Assembly: GCF_014384805.1 (NCBI RefSeq)
Contig: NZ_JACRSS010000002.1
Span: 1-64,000, forward strand
Length of the DNA: 64,000 nt
Reading direction: 5' to 3'
DNA from: Guopingia tenuis
Lineage (GTDB): Bacteria; Bacillota; Clostridia; Christensenellales; Christensenellaceae
This document shows positions 1 to 15,232 of this stretch, piece after piece. Under the pieces are notes generated by a model. That model worked only from the letters and a program-made list of their open reading frames with translations. It did no database searches and was not told the DNA's origin. The position numbers were made by a program, and so were the translations under genes. The first letter of the stretch is position 1. Each line of letters begins with the position of its first letter.

Positions 1-103
1 CCGCCGTGATCGCCGCCGTCAGCGTCGTCTTCCCGTGGTCTACGTGCCCGATCGTCCCGATGTTTACATGGGGCTTCGTTCTCTCGTATACTTGCTTTGC
101 CAT
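1..103 (-). CDS. tuf: Elongation factor Tu, N-terminal fragment (runs off window)
   Basis: EF-Tu delivers aminoacyl-tRNA to the ribosome as a GTP complex. Only the first 34 codons lie in the window. They read MAKQVYERTKPHVNIGTIGH and then VDHGKTTLTAA, which is the start of EF-Tu including its P-loop GHVDHGKT. The ATG at 101-103 is preceded on the minus strand by AGGAGAG, a good ribosome binding site. It is the last visible gene of the rpoB-rpoC-rplGB-rpsL-rpsG-fusA-tuf series. The gap to fusA is 77 nt and holds a GC-rich hairpin (149-166). The identification is secure although the protein is truncated by the window edge. Confidence 0.97.
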   Translation of the reverse strand, partial: MAKQVYERTKPHVNIGTIGHVDHGKTTLTAAITA

Positions 104-148
104 TTTCTCTTTCTCTCCTTTTATTCTCTTGCTAACAAAATAGGGGTT

Positions 149-166
149 GCCCGGCCGCAGCCGGGC
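149..166 (-). other. GC-rich hairpin between fusA and tuf
   Basis: GCCCGGC (149-155) and GCCGGGC (160-166) form a 7-bp stem with a 4-nt loop. On the minus strand it is followed by AACCCCTATTTTG, which is not a clean U-tract. It may slow polymerase or stabilise fusA mRNA ends rather than terminate fully. Confidence 0.45.
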
Positions 167-180
167 TATCCTTCCGGCAA

Positions 181-2256
181 TTATTTCTTGCCGGTAATTT
201 TTTCCGCAATGCTCTTGGGCACCTGTTCATAGTGCGAGAACTGCATGGTATATGTCCCGCGGCCCTGGGTGCGCGAGCGAAGGTCAGTAGCATACCCGAA
301 CATTTCCGAAAGGGGAACCATGGCATGCACGGCCTGCGCGCCGCCGCGGATCTCCGTTCCTTCGATGCGGCCCCGGCGGGAGTTGATATTTCCAAGAACG
401 TCTCCCAGATAATCCTCGGGGATTACGACTTCTACCTTCATGATGGGTTCGAGAAGGACAGAACCTGCCCGTTCCAGCGCATCTTTCAATGCCATGGAAC
501 CGGCAATCTTGAAGGCCATTTCCGAAGAGTCGACCTCGTGATAGCTGCCGTCCGTCAGCGTGACCTTGAAATCCACAACCTCATAACCACCCACGATGCC
601 GCTCTTTGCCGCCTCCTGAATACCAGCGTCAATGCTGGGAATATATTCCTTGGGGATGGCGCCGCCGACGATGGCGCTTTCAAAGCTATAGCCCGCGCCC
701 GGCTCAGCCGGTTCCACGGTAATTTTGCAGTGACCGAACTGGCCCTTACCACCCGACTGGCGGACATAACGCCCTTCGGCGTTGACAGTCTTGGTAATGG
801 TTTCACGATAGGCAACCTGGGGCTTGCCCACGGTGGCTTCGACTTTATATTCCCGCATCATCCGGTCGACGATGATCTCCAGATGAAGCTCACCCATGCC
901 AGCGATGATGGTCTGGCCGGTTTCTTCATCCGTATATGCCCGGAATGTGGGATCCTCTTCCGCCAGCTTCATGAGGGCAACCGACATCTTTTCCTGACCT
1001 GCCTTAGTCTTGGGCTCAATGGCAACGCGGATAACCGGATCCGGGAATACCATAGATTCCAGAATGATGGGATGCTTGTCGTCGCAGAGAGTATCGCCCG
1101 TGCCCACATCCTTGAAGCCAACCGCTGCGGCGATATCGCCGGCATGCACCTGGTTTGTTTCTTCCCGGTGGTTGGCGTGCATCTTCAGAATGCGGCCCAT
1201 GCGCTCCCGCTTGCCCTTGGTGGAGTTATATACATAGGAACCTGCGTTGACAGTTCCGGAATAAACCCGGAAAAACGCCAGCTTCCCGACAAAGGGGTCT
1301 GCCATAATCTTGAAGGCCAGCGCTGCAAAAGGCCCGTTGATATCCGCAGGGCGCGTTTCGGTTTCCTCGGTTCCGGGAACCTTTCCTTCAATGGGCTTGA
1401 CATCCAGCGGAGAAGGCAGCAGCTCCACCACCAGATCCAGCATGGGCTGCACGCCCTTATTGCGATAGGAAGACCCGCAGCAGACCGGAACCACAGTTCC
1501 CGCGATGGTCTGTTTGCGCATGGACTTCAAAATTTCTTCTTTGGTGATTTCTTCGCCGGCGAAGAACTTTTCCATCAGCGCGTCATCGCCTTCGGCAACC
1601 GCCTCCAGCAGCTTTTCACGGTATTCTTCAGCCTCTTCCCGCATATCCTCCGGGATTTCGCCGATATCGAATTTTGCGCCCGTCTGGTCGTCCGTATCGT
1701 AGAGGATGGCGTTCATTTCAACAAGGTCAATGATGCCGATAAAGGTATCCTCTTTGCCGATGGGCAGCTGCATACAGACCGGATTGGCTCCCAGGCGTGT
1801 TTTCATCATATCTACGACATTATAAAAATCCGCGCCCAGAATATCCATCTTATTGATATAGGCAAGCCGCGGCACGCCGTATTTTTCCGCCTGCCGCCAA
1901 ACGGTTTCGCTCTGGGGCTCCACGCCGCCCTTGGCGCAGAACACCGCCACCGTTCCATCCAGAACCCGCAAAGACCGCTCCACTTCCACTGTGAAGTCTA
2001 CATGTCCAGGGGTATCGATAATATTGATCCGGCAGCCCTTCCATTCCGCCGTCGTGGCCGCGGAAGTGATGGTAATGCCGCGCTCCTGTTCCTGTTCCAT
2101 CCAGTCCATGGTGGCATCGCCGTCATGGGTTTCGCCGATCTTATATGTGCGTCCCGTGTAATAGAGGATACGCTCGGTAGTCGTCGTCTTACCCGCGTCG
2201 ATATGCGCCATGATCCCGATGTTTCTAATGTTACTTAAGGGGAATTCCTTAGGCAC
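181..2256 (-). CDS. fusA: Translation elongation factor G
   Basis: EF-G is the GTPase that drives translocation of tRNA and mRNA on the ribosome and, with RRF, ribosome recycling. The 691-residue length is normal. GTPase motifs are visible: AHIDAGKTTTTE (about residues 17-28), DTPGHVDF (about 82-89) and NKMD (about 136). Domains II to V follow, with the typical domain IV segment VRQSGGKGQFGH. The start is GTG at 2254-2256, with GGAG seven bases upstream and no better ATG. It lies downstream of rpsG but is separated from it by about 240 nt that includes a terminator-like hairpin (2454-2477), so some fusA-tuf transcription may start independently. Confidence 0.98.
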   Translation of the reverse strand: MPKEFPLSNIRNIGIMAHIDAGKTTTTERILYYTGRTYKIGETHDGDATMDWMEQEQERGITITSAATTAEWKGCRINIIDTPGHVDFTVEVERSLRVLDGTVAVFCAKGGVEPQSETVWRQAEKYGVPRLAYINKMDILGADFYNVVDMMKTRLGANPVCMQLPIGKEDTFIGIIDLVEMNAILYDTDDQTGAKFDIGEIPEDMREEAEEYREKLLEAVAEGDDALMEKFFAGEEITKEEILKSMRKQTIAGTVVPVCCGSSYRNKGVQPMLDLVVELLPSPLDVKPIEGKVPGTEETETRPADINGPFAALAFKIMADPFVGKLAFFRVYSGTVNAGSYVYNSTKGKRERMGRILKMHANHREETNQVHAGDIAAAVGFKDVGTGDTLCDDKHPIILESMVFPDPVIRVAIEPKTKAGQEKMSVALMKLAEEDPTFRAYTDEETGQTIIAGMGELHLEIIVDRMMREYKVEATVGKPQVAYRETITKTVNAEGRYVRQSGGKGQFGHCKITVEPAEPGAGYSFESAIVGGAIPKEYIPSIDAGIQEAAKSGIVGGYEVVDFKVTLTDGSYHEVDSSEMAFKIAGSMALKDALERAGSVLLEPIMKVEVVIPEDYLGDVLGNINSRRGRIEGTEIRGGAQAVHAMVPLSEMFGYATDLRSRTQGRGTYTMQFSHYEQVPKSIAEKITGKK

Positions 2257-2445
2257 CTTTGTACTCCTTTCGACTTTTAAACTTTATCCCATAGCATTTT
2301 TCACGCTATTCTATCATATCTTCATGCCGCGCTAAAACGCGCAAAGATTCTCTTTTTTCCTCCCCCGGGTTCCGGAACAAGAAAAAGGGGAATCTTCCCT
2401 TGCGGGGAAAACAGCTTTTCCACGCGCTTATAGAAAAATTTCCTG

Positions 2446-2477
2446 GCAAAAATACTGCCTGCCGGCTGGCAGGCAGT
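2446..2477 (-). terminator. Terminator-like hairpin between rpsG and fusA
   Basis: ACTGCCTGCC (2454-2463) pairs with GGCAGGCAGT (2468-2477) around a 4-nt loop. On the minus strand the stem is followed by ATTTTTGCC, as in an intrinsic terminator or attenuator. It lies 20 nt after the rpsG stop codon. Between here and fusA I see only a weak -10 (TAGAAT, near 2315), so it is unclear whether fusA relies on readthrough. Confidence 0.65.
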
Positions 2478-2496
2478 TTCTTCGCCGTATGAATTC

Positions 2497-2967
2497 TTAC
2501 CAGCGGTAATGGGCAAACGCCTTGTTGGCCTCCGCCATCTTGTGCATATCCTCTTTCCGCTTCACGCTGGAACCCGTGTTATTCGCCGCGTCCATGATTT
2601 CGCTGGAAAGACGTTCCCGCATGGTTCTTTCGCCGCGCTTCTGAGAGAAGAACACCAGCCAGCGGATCGCCAGCGTCTGGCGCCGCTCCGGACGAACCTC
2701 AATCGGGACCTGATATGTCGCGCCGCCTACCCGGCGGGCCTTGACTTCCAAAACGGGCATGATGTTTTCCATCGCCTGATCGAACACTTCGATGGCATCT
2801 TTCCCCGTCTTTTCCTTTATAATCTCAAAGGCATCATAGCAAATTCTCTGGGCCGTACCCCGCTTCCCATCCTTCATGACCTGGTTGATGAGCTTTGTGA
2901 CAACCTTGCTGTTATAGATGGGGTCTGCAATTATCTCACGCTTAGGAACACCACTACGTCTAGGCAT
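2497..2967 (-). CDS. rpsG: 30S ribosomal protein S7
   Basis: S7 nucleates assembly of the 30S head and contacts tRNA in the E site. The protein has 156 residues, the standard bacterial length. It begins MPRRSGVPKREIIADPIYNS and contains the family segments GGATYQVPIEVRPERR and NNTGSSVKRKEDMHKMAEAN. It follows rpsL by 83 nt on the same strand, the conserved str-operon arrangement. The ATG at 2967 has AGGAGG upstream. A terminator-like hairpin follows, unusual inside this operon because fusA and tuf normally share the transcript. Confidence 0.98.
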   Translation of the reverse strand: MPRRSGVPKREIIADPIYNSKVVTKLINQVMKDGKRGTAQRICYDAFEIIKEKTGKDAIEVFDQAMENIMPVLEVKARRVGGATYQVPIEVRPERRQTLAIRWLVFFSQKRGERTMRERLSSEIMDAANNTGSSVKRKEDMHKMAEANKAFAHYRW

Positions 2968-3050
2968 TGTTAACCCTCCTTATTTTCTCTATCTGTTCCA
3001 AAATTATCCGGTCTTTTCCTGTTTTTTCAGAAAAAACCGCCGCCGCATGC

Positions 3051-3428
3051 TTATTTCTTCTTCGGCTTCTTCGTGCCATAGAGCGAACGAGACTGGCCCC
3101 GGTTGGCAACGCCAGCCGCGTCCAGCGTTCCGCGGACAACGTGATACCGCACACCAGGCAGGTCCTTGACTCTGCCGCCGCGGATCAAAACAACGCTGTG
3201 TTCCTGCAGGTTATGGCCGATTCCCGGAATATACGCAGTACCTTCCATCCCGTTTACCAGCTTCACTCTGGCGATTTTGCGAAGAGCGGAGTTGGGCTTT
3301 TTGGGGGTCATGGTTCTAACCGCCGTGCAGACGCCTCTCTTCTGGGGGCATTGCTTCAAAATCGGCGAATTGGATTTATCCTCAATGGATGTTCTTCCTT
3401 TTCTTATCAGTTGGTTAATGGTAGGCAT
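3051..3428 (-). CDS. rpsL: 30S ribosomal protein S12
   Basis: S12 sits at the decoding centre and controls translational accuracy. The protein has 125 residues and the expected loops TPKKPNSALRK and GHNLQEHSVV. The lysine of the PKKPNS loop, the usual position of streptomycin-resistance changes, is the sensitive form. The ATG is at 3428; AGGAGGTG lies about 13 nt upstream with a closer AAGG. It lies 74 nt downstream of the L7Ae-like gene, the same neighbour as in Bacillus. Confidence 0.98.
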   Translation of the reverse strand: MPTINQLIRKGRTSIEDKSNSPILKQCPQKRGVCTAVRTMTPKKPNSALRKIARVKLVNGMEGTAYIPGIGHNLQEHSVVLIRGGRVKDLPGVRYHVVRGTLDAAGVANRGQSRSLYGTKKPKKK

Positions 3429-3502
3429 ACCTTAACTCACACCTCCTAAAGTATTCATGAAAAATAGCTGTATCTCAAATCCCCCTGCAACCCGCTGGGG
3501 AT

Positions 3503-3763
3503 TCATTGTCCTTCTTCTTCCTTCAAAAGCCCGGCGCAGGCCGCCGGAACCTTGATTCCGCATGCCTCTCCCAGCTCTTTTCGCGTGGAGATATGCACCA
3601 GCTCTATCCGGAAATCTTCTGCAAGTTCGTCAATCTGCCGGCGGATTTCCAAATCGGCGTCCATCGCCGCATAGATCCGCAAAAGCCGCCCATTCTGGGC
3701 TTCCTTCGTCACCTGTTTTATGCCGACAACCTTATTTGCCGCACAAACCAGATCCTCCAACAT
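3503..3763 (-). CDS. rplGB: L7Ae-family ribosome-associated protein (YbxF/RplGB type)
   Basis: This is a small protein of the L7Ae/L30e RNA-binding fold, which recognises kink-turns. It contains CAANKVVGIKQVTKEAQNGR near its start and HISTRKELGEACGIKVPAAC near its end, typical of YbxF-like proteins encoded between rpoC and rpsL. A GTG at 3808 would give 101 residues, but I chose the ATG at 3763 (86 residues). That ATG has a strong GAAGGAAG upstream and fits the usual length of about 82 residues. Function on the ribosome is inferred from the family and its position. Confidence 0.85.
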   Translation of the reverse strand: MLEDLVCAANKVVGIKQVTKEAQNGRLLRIYAAMDADLEIRRQIDELAEDFRIELVHISTRKELGEACGIKVPAACAGLLKEEEGQ

Positions 3764-3883
3764 TTGGCTTCCTTCTTCCTTTCCCTGCAAAAAATCCAAG
3801 GAAAGCACAAGATTTATTGTATCATTCCCAATCGCGGGCTGTCAACAAGTTTTTCCCATTGCTCTCCTGTTTTTTGCGTATTT

Positions 3884-4672
3884 TTAACGTGTCCGCAGGC
3901 GGATGGGCTCGTCGTTCTCCCGTTCCGGCCGCTCATAGCCCTCGGGGATGACATGAAAGTTCCTGCGGATCTTTTTCCGCGAAAACCGCATCTTCGTCAT
4001 GCCGTTTTCCTCTTTGAATCCAAACCAGCCCTTCTCTTTCATCTTTTCTCCCACTTGGGTATCAAAGACGTTATAGGCCGTCTCTTTATGCTTCTTCGCG
4101 TGCCAGATCGAGAGGTTTTTCCCCGCCAGATAGCCTACGCCCGTGCAGGCCAGAAGCCCCAGGAAGGGGAAGGCATTCTCCGTCGAGTTCAGCGGCACCC
4201 AGATGGACAGAATCGCCAGAGCGATCAGCGCAATGGCCGCGCCGCTTATCATCCCGATCCAGCGGAGGTTCTGCCGGATACGCATATTGCGGCGGCATGT
4301 TTTGCAAACGCTCACCGGAATCTGCACCAGCGTTCCAAACGGCTGCTTGACCCGCTTTCCATAGCCCATGATGGCTCCCTTTTCCGTATAGGGTTCCTCG
4401 TGAGCGAAGTCAACGATGGCATAGCCATCCGCCGCATGGGGATGATCCCCCCGGCAGAACTGGCATTCATCGGTGGCATGAAGCTGATCCACTTCTTCGG
4501 GCATATTGGAGAGCGCCACATCCCACACCTGCACGACCTGTTCCTTTTGATATTGCCGGACATCCCGGCAGTTCAGCGAGCAGGAGTCGCAGCCGTCGCA
4601 GCCGAGAAAATCGCATGCATAGCTGTCCCGGGCGCTGCAATCCTTGTTGGTTTTTTCCACATAATCCGCCAT
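3884..4672 (-). CDS. Cysteine-rich membrane protein of unknown function inside the rpo-str cluster
   Basis: I do not recognise this 262-residue protein. Its N-terminus has six cysteines in 24 residues (C12, C20, C25, C28, C31, C35), then two CxxC pairs (C70/C73 and C123/C126) that could form a zinc ribbon. Two hydrophobic segments follow (about residues 138-159 and 167-184). The C-terminal tail is basic (MRFSRKKIRR). The cysteine part and the tail would probably be on the same side of the membrane. The ATG has GAGGAAG seven bases upstream. It lies 59 nt after rpoC and 120 nt before rplGB, with a hairpin (4696-4724) between rpoC and it, so it is probably co-transcribed with RNA polymerase genes. 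Metal binding is inference. Confidence 0.8.
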   Translation of the reverse strand: MADYVEKTNKDCSARDSYACDFLGCDGCDSCSLNCRDVRQYQKEQVVQVWDVALSNMPEEVDQLHATDECQFCRGDHPHAADGYAIVDFAHEEPYTEKGAIMGYGKRVKQPFGTLVQIPVSVCKTCRRNMRIRQNLRWIGMISGAAIALIALAILSIWVPLNSTENAFPFLGLLACTGVGYLAGKNLSIWHAKKHKETAYNVFDTQVGEKMKEKGWFGFKEENGMTKMRFSRKKIRRNFHVIPEGYERPERENDEPIRLRTR

Positions 4673-4695
4673 AGCTTCCTCATTCCTCTATTTGC

Positions 4696-4724
4696 GCCGC
4701 GCCCGGAAAATCCCCGGGCGCGGC
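4696..4724 (-). other. Strong GC hairpin just after rpoC
   Basis: GCCGCGCCCGG (4696-4706) and CCGGGCGCGGC (4714-4724) form a perfect 11-bp stem with a 7-nt loop. It starts eight bases after the rpoC stop codon. No U-tract follows on the minus strand, so it looks more like an mRNA-stabilising or processing hairpin than a terminator. Confidence 0.6.
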
Positions 4725-4731
4725 ATGGTAA

Positions 4732-8313
<3,582 letters not shown>

Positions 8314-8400
8314 GTGAAAACTCCTCCCTTTCCCACTATCGGTTCAAATTTCACAAAAAATTGCTTTCCCATCACAGAGCCGGACATTTCCGGCCGCTTC

Positions 8401-12177
<3,777 letters not shown>

Positions 12178-12391
12178 ACTTGAACAACTCCTATATATGT
12201 AAAATAGTTTCTGCTTGTCTGCTGCCCCGCCGCCCTGCTCCGGGCAGCCTCTTCACTTTCTTGTTGACAAATGCGTGAGATGCGGTTACAGTATATCGTA
12301 ACAACACCCGCGGCAAAGCGCATATTTTTCGTGACTTCGCATATATTTATAGCGACACTTCGGCACTATAAACATGCTAATGCAATGTATT

Positions 12392-12420
12392 ATGTTAGCA
12401 TAAGTCAACCCTGCTGTCAA
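12392..12420 (-). promoter_or_regulatory. Sigma-A promoter for rpoBC
   Basis: On the minus strand TTGACA (12415-12420) and TAACAT (12392-12397) are separated by exactly 17 nt, with a TG extension just before the -10. Predicted start of transcription is near 12385, giving a leader of about 208 nt before rpoB. No other gene lies between, so this should drive rpoB and rpoC. Confidence 0.75.
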
Positions 12421-12613
12421 CCGGTTTTTCTAAAGAAACTGCCGGGAAGACAGTTTTTTTCGTTTTTTGCCGGGTTTCTCTCGTTTTTGCTTTTCCCGCC
12501 CCTCTCCTCGGTCTTTTCCAGAGACGCAAAGGGCTTGCTCCTTTTTCAGGGGCAAGCCGCCGCGTTTTCTTTTGATGCCATAAGGGAGGGGAAACCGCCT
12601 CCGCAGGCCTTAT
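12421..12613. other. Intergenic region between the PIN/TRAM gene and the rpoB promoter
   Basis: About 190 nt without a gene. It is rich in T-runs on the plus strand and holds no hairpin that I would call a convincing terminator for the PIN/TRAM gene. Confidence 0.4.
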
Positions 12614-13720
12614 TTATTCGCTGATTTTGGCAAAGATCATCCGTCCGGCTGAAGTTTGGAGCACGCTGGTTACCGCCACCTCCAGGGTTTGTCCAATGCG
12701 GTTGCTGGCGTTTTCCACGACAATCATGGTGCCGTCGTCCAAATAGGCGATGCCCTGGCCGTTTTCCTTGCCTTCCTTGAGAATCGTCACGGAAAGTTCT
12801 TCGCCCGGCAGCAGCACCGGCTTCACAGCGTTGGAAAGATCGTTGATGTTGAACACGCTGACGCCCTGAACAGCCGCCACCTTATTCAAGTTGAAGTCGT
12901 TGGTTACCACCATACCGCCCATATCCTTTGCCATGCGCAGCAGCTTGGCGTCGACTTCGGCCACGTCGTCATAGTCCACCGAGCTGATCTCCACGGGAAT
13001 ATCCAGCTCCTTTTGAATCTTGTTCAGAATATCCAGGCCCCGGCGGCCCTTGCTGCGTTTCAGGGAATCGGCGGAATCCGCGATATGCCGGAGCTCGGAG
13101 AGCACAAACTCGGGGATTACGATGGTTCCTTCAAATACGCCGGTTTTGCAGATATCAAAGATTCGTCCGTCAATGATAACGCTGGTATCCAGAATTTTAG
13201 GCCGGGAAATTTCCTCTTCCGTCTCCTTGAAAAACGGCTCCTCCGCCTGCTTTCCCTTGGCCCGGGAAAAGATGGGGCGGTTTACCTTGGCGCTGGTTTT
13301 CACAGCCACCCGCACGCCGATATAGCCGCAGAGGATATAGACGATGATATCCACCGGCAGGGAGATCCAGATGATTTGGATGCGGTCAATGGGCCAGGAG
13401 AGCAAAAAGGCAATGAGCAGGCCAAAGGCCAGGCCCACCGCGGCCGCAACGACCGTTTTTGCCGGGGAGTTGACCAGATGCTCCTCCAGATTGTTGACAA
13501 ATTTGATGATCGCTTCCACAATCGGCCGGGATAAAAAAATAAAAATGATTCCGGATACTATGGCGCTGACAATAAAAATCAGCAAATTGGCCCAGGGAAG
13601 CAGCGCAAGATAGGGATCCATTCCCGTCAGGCCCTGCACGGCGCTGTATACCAGCATCACGATGCCGGGACCGATAGCAATGCCCGCAAGAATGATGATT
13701 GTTCGGAAAAAACTCTTCAT
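12614..13720 (-). CDS. PIN/TRAM-domain membrane protein (YacL family)
   Basis: The 368-residue protein has four predicted N-terminal membrane segments (about residues 5-25, 38-62, 82-102 and 110-132). A cytoplasmic PIN nuclease domain follows, with acidic residues in LDTSVIIDGRIFD, the EFVLSELRHIADS segment and VVTNDFNLN. A C-terminal TRAM RNA-binding domain ends the protein (ILKEGKENGQGIAYLDDGTM). YacL-type proteins are presumed RNases; the substrate is unknown. An ATG further upstream exists, but the ATG at 13720 has AGGAGGACAC directly before it and begins at the first membrane helix. It has its own promoter. It is usually found near radA, disA and ispD, and radA and ispDF are close by here. 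Confidence 0.9.
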   Translation of the reverse strand: MKSFFRTIIILAGIAIGPGIVMLVYSAVQGLTGMDPYLALLPWANLLIFIVSAIVSGIIFIFLSRPIVEAIIKFVNNLEEHLVNSPAKTVVAAAVGLAFGLLIAFLLSWPIDRIQIIWISLPVDIIVYILCGYIGVRVAVKTSAKVNRPIFSRAKGKQAEEPFFKETEEEISRPKILDTSVIIDGRIFDICKTGVFEGTIVIPEFVLSELRHIADSADSLKRSKGRRGLDILNKIQKELDIPVEISSVDYDDVAEVDAKLLRMAKDMGGMVVTNDFNLNKVAAVQGVSVFNINDLSNAVKPVLLPGEELSVTILKEGKENGQGIAYLDDGTMIVVENASNRIGQTLEVAVTSVLQTSAGRMIFAKISE

Positions 13721-13760
13721 GTGTCCTCCTCTCTTTTTCAAATGATAAGATGCAATTTTT

Positions 13761-13789
13761 ATGATAGTGAACCGGAGGGGAAATGTCAA
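13761..13789 (-). promoter_or_regulatory. Sigma-A promoter of the PIN/TRAM gene
   Basis: Minus-strand TTGACA (13784-13789) and TATCAT (13761-13766) are separated by 17 nt. The -10 lies about 40 nt upstream of the chosen ATG at 13720, which supports that start. Confidence 0.8.
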
Positions 13790-13867
13790 TAAACCGGGGT
13801 GCCCCAAAGCCCCCTGTTTTCGGAAAATTCACACTTTGGAAATAGTTTCCCAGTTTCTCCCCCGGGT

Positions 13868-13897
13868 TTGACAAAGCCTCCCGGGCAATCGTATAAT
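13868..13897 (+). promoter_or_regulatory. Consensus sigma-A promoter for the MazG-like gene
   Basis: TTGACA (13868-13873) and TATAAT (13892-13897) are both perfect and separated by 18 nt. Transcription would start near 13904, about 30 nt before the GTG start at 13934. It is back to back with the PIN/TRAM promoter. Confidence 0.88.
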
Positions 13898-13933
13898 ATA
13901 GGCAAGTTTACAAGGGAAAGGGATGTTCAAATC

Positions 13934-14308
13934 GTGGCGACAAATTTCAAGGATATCATGGCGGAGGATTTCCAGATCGTTGTGGAAAACTATCTGGAAC
14001 GCAACCGCAACCTGCTGGACACCATGTCCAAATACCAAATGGCCTCTTCCCGGCTTTCCCGGGCAATAACAAAGGCCTCCACCCAGTGCGGCTGCATCTC
14101 GCTCTCCGGGAAAAAGCCGGAAGGGGAACCCTCCACGGCCGTTTCGGGTTCTCTTTGCAAAAACTGCCGGACTGTCATCGAAAAGGAGATGGGAGACGTC
14201 CTCTTCTATCTGGCGGCGATCTGCAATGCCCTGGATCTCAGCATCTATGACGTGATGCTCAAGGAGAAAAAGGCGCTGGATCTGCTGGGAAATTACACGC
14301 TGAAATAA
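13934..14308 (+). CDS. Small MazG-like protein of unknown function
   Basis: The protein has 124 residues. The C-terminal half (EKEMGDVLFYLAAICNAL then DLSIYDVMLKEKKALDLLG) resembles the helical core of MazG-type all-alpha NTP pyrophosphohydrolases, with the acidic E-x-x-x-x-D spacing. The middle has two cysteine groups, QCGC and LCKNC, that might bind a metal. The start is GTG at 13934: the promoter at 13868-13897 places the mRNA start after any ATG further upstream, and AAAGGG precedes it. Proteins of this type are, as I recall, common beside PIN/TRAM and disA genes in clostridia. Nucleotide hydrolysis is inferred only from resemblance. Confidence 0.75.
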   Translation: MATNFKDIMAEDFQIVVENYLERNRNLLDTMSKYQMASSRLSRAITKASTQCGCISLSGKKPEGEPSTAVSGSLCKNCRTVIEKEMGDVLFYLAAICNALDLSIYDVMLKEKKALDLLGNYTLK

Positions 14309-14316
14309 GCTGGCGC

Positions 14317-14340
14317 AGGCTCCCCTCCGGGAGCCTTTTC
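14317..14340 (+). terminator. Intrinsic terminator after the MazG-like gene
   Basis: AGGCTCCC (14317-14324) and GGGAGCCT (14329-14336) form an 8-bp stem followed by TTTTCTTATCTTT. It separates the gene from the acetyltransferase downstream, which starts 31 nt further on. Confidence 0.85.
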
Positions 14341-14370
14341 TTATCTTTCCAAACCGAAAGGAGGAATTCG

Positions 14371-14955
14371 ATGCAGCCTCTGCTTTCCATGGCCCGGGAA
14401 TCCGATGCCCCTATCTGCCTCTCCGTTTATGCCCCTTATGTGCGTCAAACGGCGATTACCTTCGAATATGAAGTTCCCAGTGCCGGCGAATTCGCCCGGC
14501 GCATCCGCGCCGTCCGGGAACAGGGCGATCCCTGGCTGCTTCTCACCATGGGAGACGTGCTTATAGGCTATGCCTATGCCGCCCCTTTCCATGCCCGCGC
14601 CGCCTATCAGTGGGGCCGGGAGTGCTCCATTTATCTGGCCGGGGAATTCCGTGGCCGGGGTTATGGTTCCGCTCTATACCGCGCCCTTCTCTCCCTTCTC
14701 ACCCGGCAGGGATATCAGACCGCATATGGCGTGATTACTCTGCCCGGAGAAGCCAGCGTCGCCCTTCATCAATCGCTTGGCTTCCAAAAAGAAGGGGTTC
14801 ACCATGCCGCGGGCTACAAAAACGGCGCCTGGCATGACGTTCTTCTGATGGCAAAACCTCTGGGGACCTATGCCGCGCCGCCCGCGCCCATCCGTCCCTG
14901 TCCTTCAGATTTTTCCTTTGCTCTGGATTCCATTCGCCTCGGCGGCGAGCCATGA
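14371..14955 (+). CDS. GNAT acetyltransferase of the phosphinothricin-acetyltransferase type
   Basis: The 194-residue protein matches the Pat/YwnH group of GNAT enzymes, which N-acetylate small amines or amino acid analogues with acetyl-CoA. The core is RESDAPICLSVYAPYV, then ATITFEYE-like TAITFEYEVPS, the acetyl-CoA loop RGRGYGSALYRALL (about residues 94-107) and LGFQKEGVHHAAGYKNGAWHD near the end. The ATG at 14371 has AAAGGAGG upstream. The last 30 residues are proline-rich and read into the first unit of a tandem DNA repeat (14936 onward), so the natural end may have been changed by repeat insertion. The substrate is not predictable. Confidence 0.88.
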   Translation: MQPLLSMARESDAPICLSVYAPYVRQTAITFEYEVPSAGEFARRIRAVREQGDPWLLLTMGDVLIGYAYAAPFHARAAYQWGRECSIYLAGEFRGRGYGSALYRALLSLLTRQGYQTAYGVITLPGEASVALHQSLGFQKEGVHHAAGYKNGAWHDVLLMAKPLGTYAAPPAPIRPCPSDFSFALDSIRLGGEP

Positions 14956-15232
14956 CTGCCTCTTTTTTTCGTCTCCTTTTCTATTTCTGCTTCCCCTTCT
15001 CCCTTTCCGCTCTTTTCCCTTTCCTGTTGTTCCAGCCTCGGCGGCGAGCCATGACTGCCTCTTTTTCTCGTCTCCTTTTCTATTTCTGCTTCCCCTTCTC
15101 CCTTTCCGCTCTTTTCCCTTTCCTGTTGTTCCAGCCTCGGCGGCAGGCCATGACTGCCTTTTTTCCCGTCTCCTTTTCTTTTTTCGCTTCCCGTCCTCCC
15201 TTTCCGCTTCTTTTCCCTTCTGTTGCGATTTT
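14936..15232. repeat. Three tandem 99-bp units beginning GCCTCGGCGGCGAGCCATG
   Basis: Units start at 14936, 15035 and 15134, each 99 bp apart. The first two are almost identical, and the third diverges in its second half. Each unit is a GC-rich head (GCCTCGGCGGCGAGCCATG) followed by about 75 bases of nearly pure pyrimidine. The head resembles that of the repeats at 38748 and 53989. The array begins inside the last codons of the acetyltransferase gene. Confidence 0.85.

Noticed and set aside
232..2238. Long plus-strand open frame (668 codons) opposite fusA, and similar ones opposite rpoC (5188-7491), the FkbM/PrsA region (37654-40209) and mfd (41666-43858)
   Set aside because: They mirror conserved genes on the other strand, have no ribosome binding sites or domains, and follow from GC-rich third codon positions.
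12264..12292. Plus-strand promoter-like TTGACA-17-TACAGT antisense to the rpoB leader
   Set aside because: The -10 is weak and no plus-strand gene or terminator lies downstream; at most an antisense transcript.
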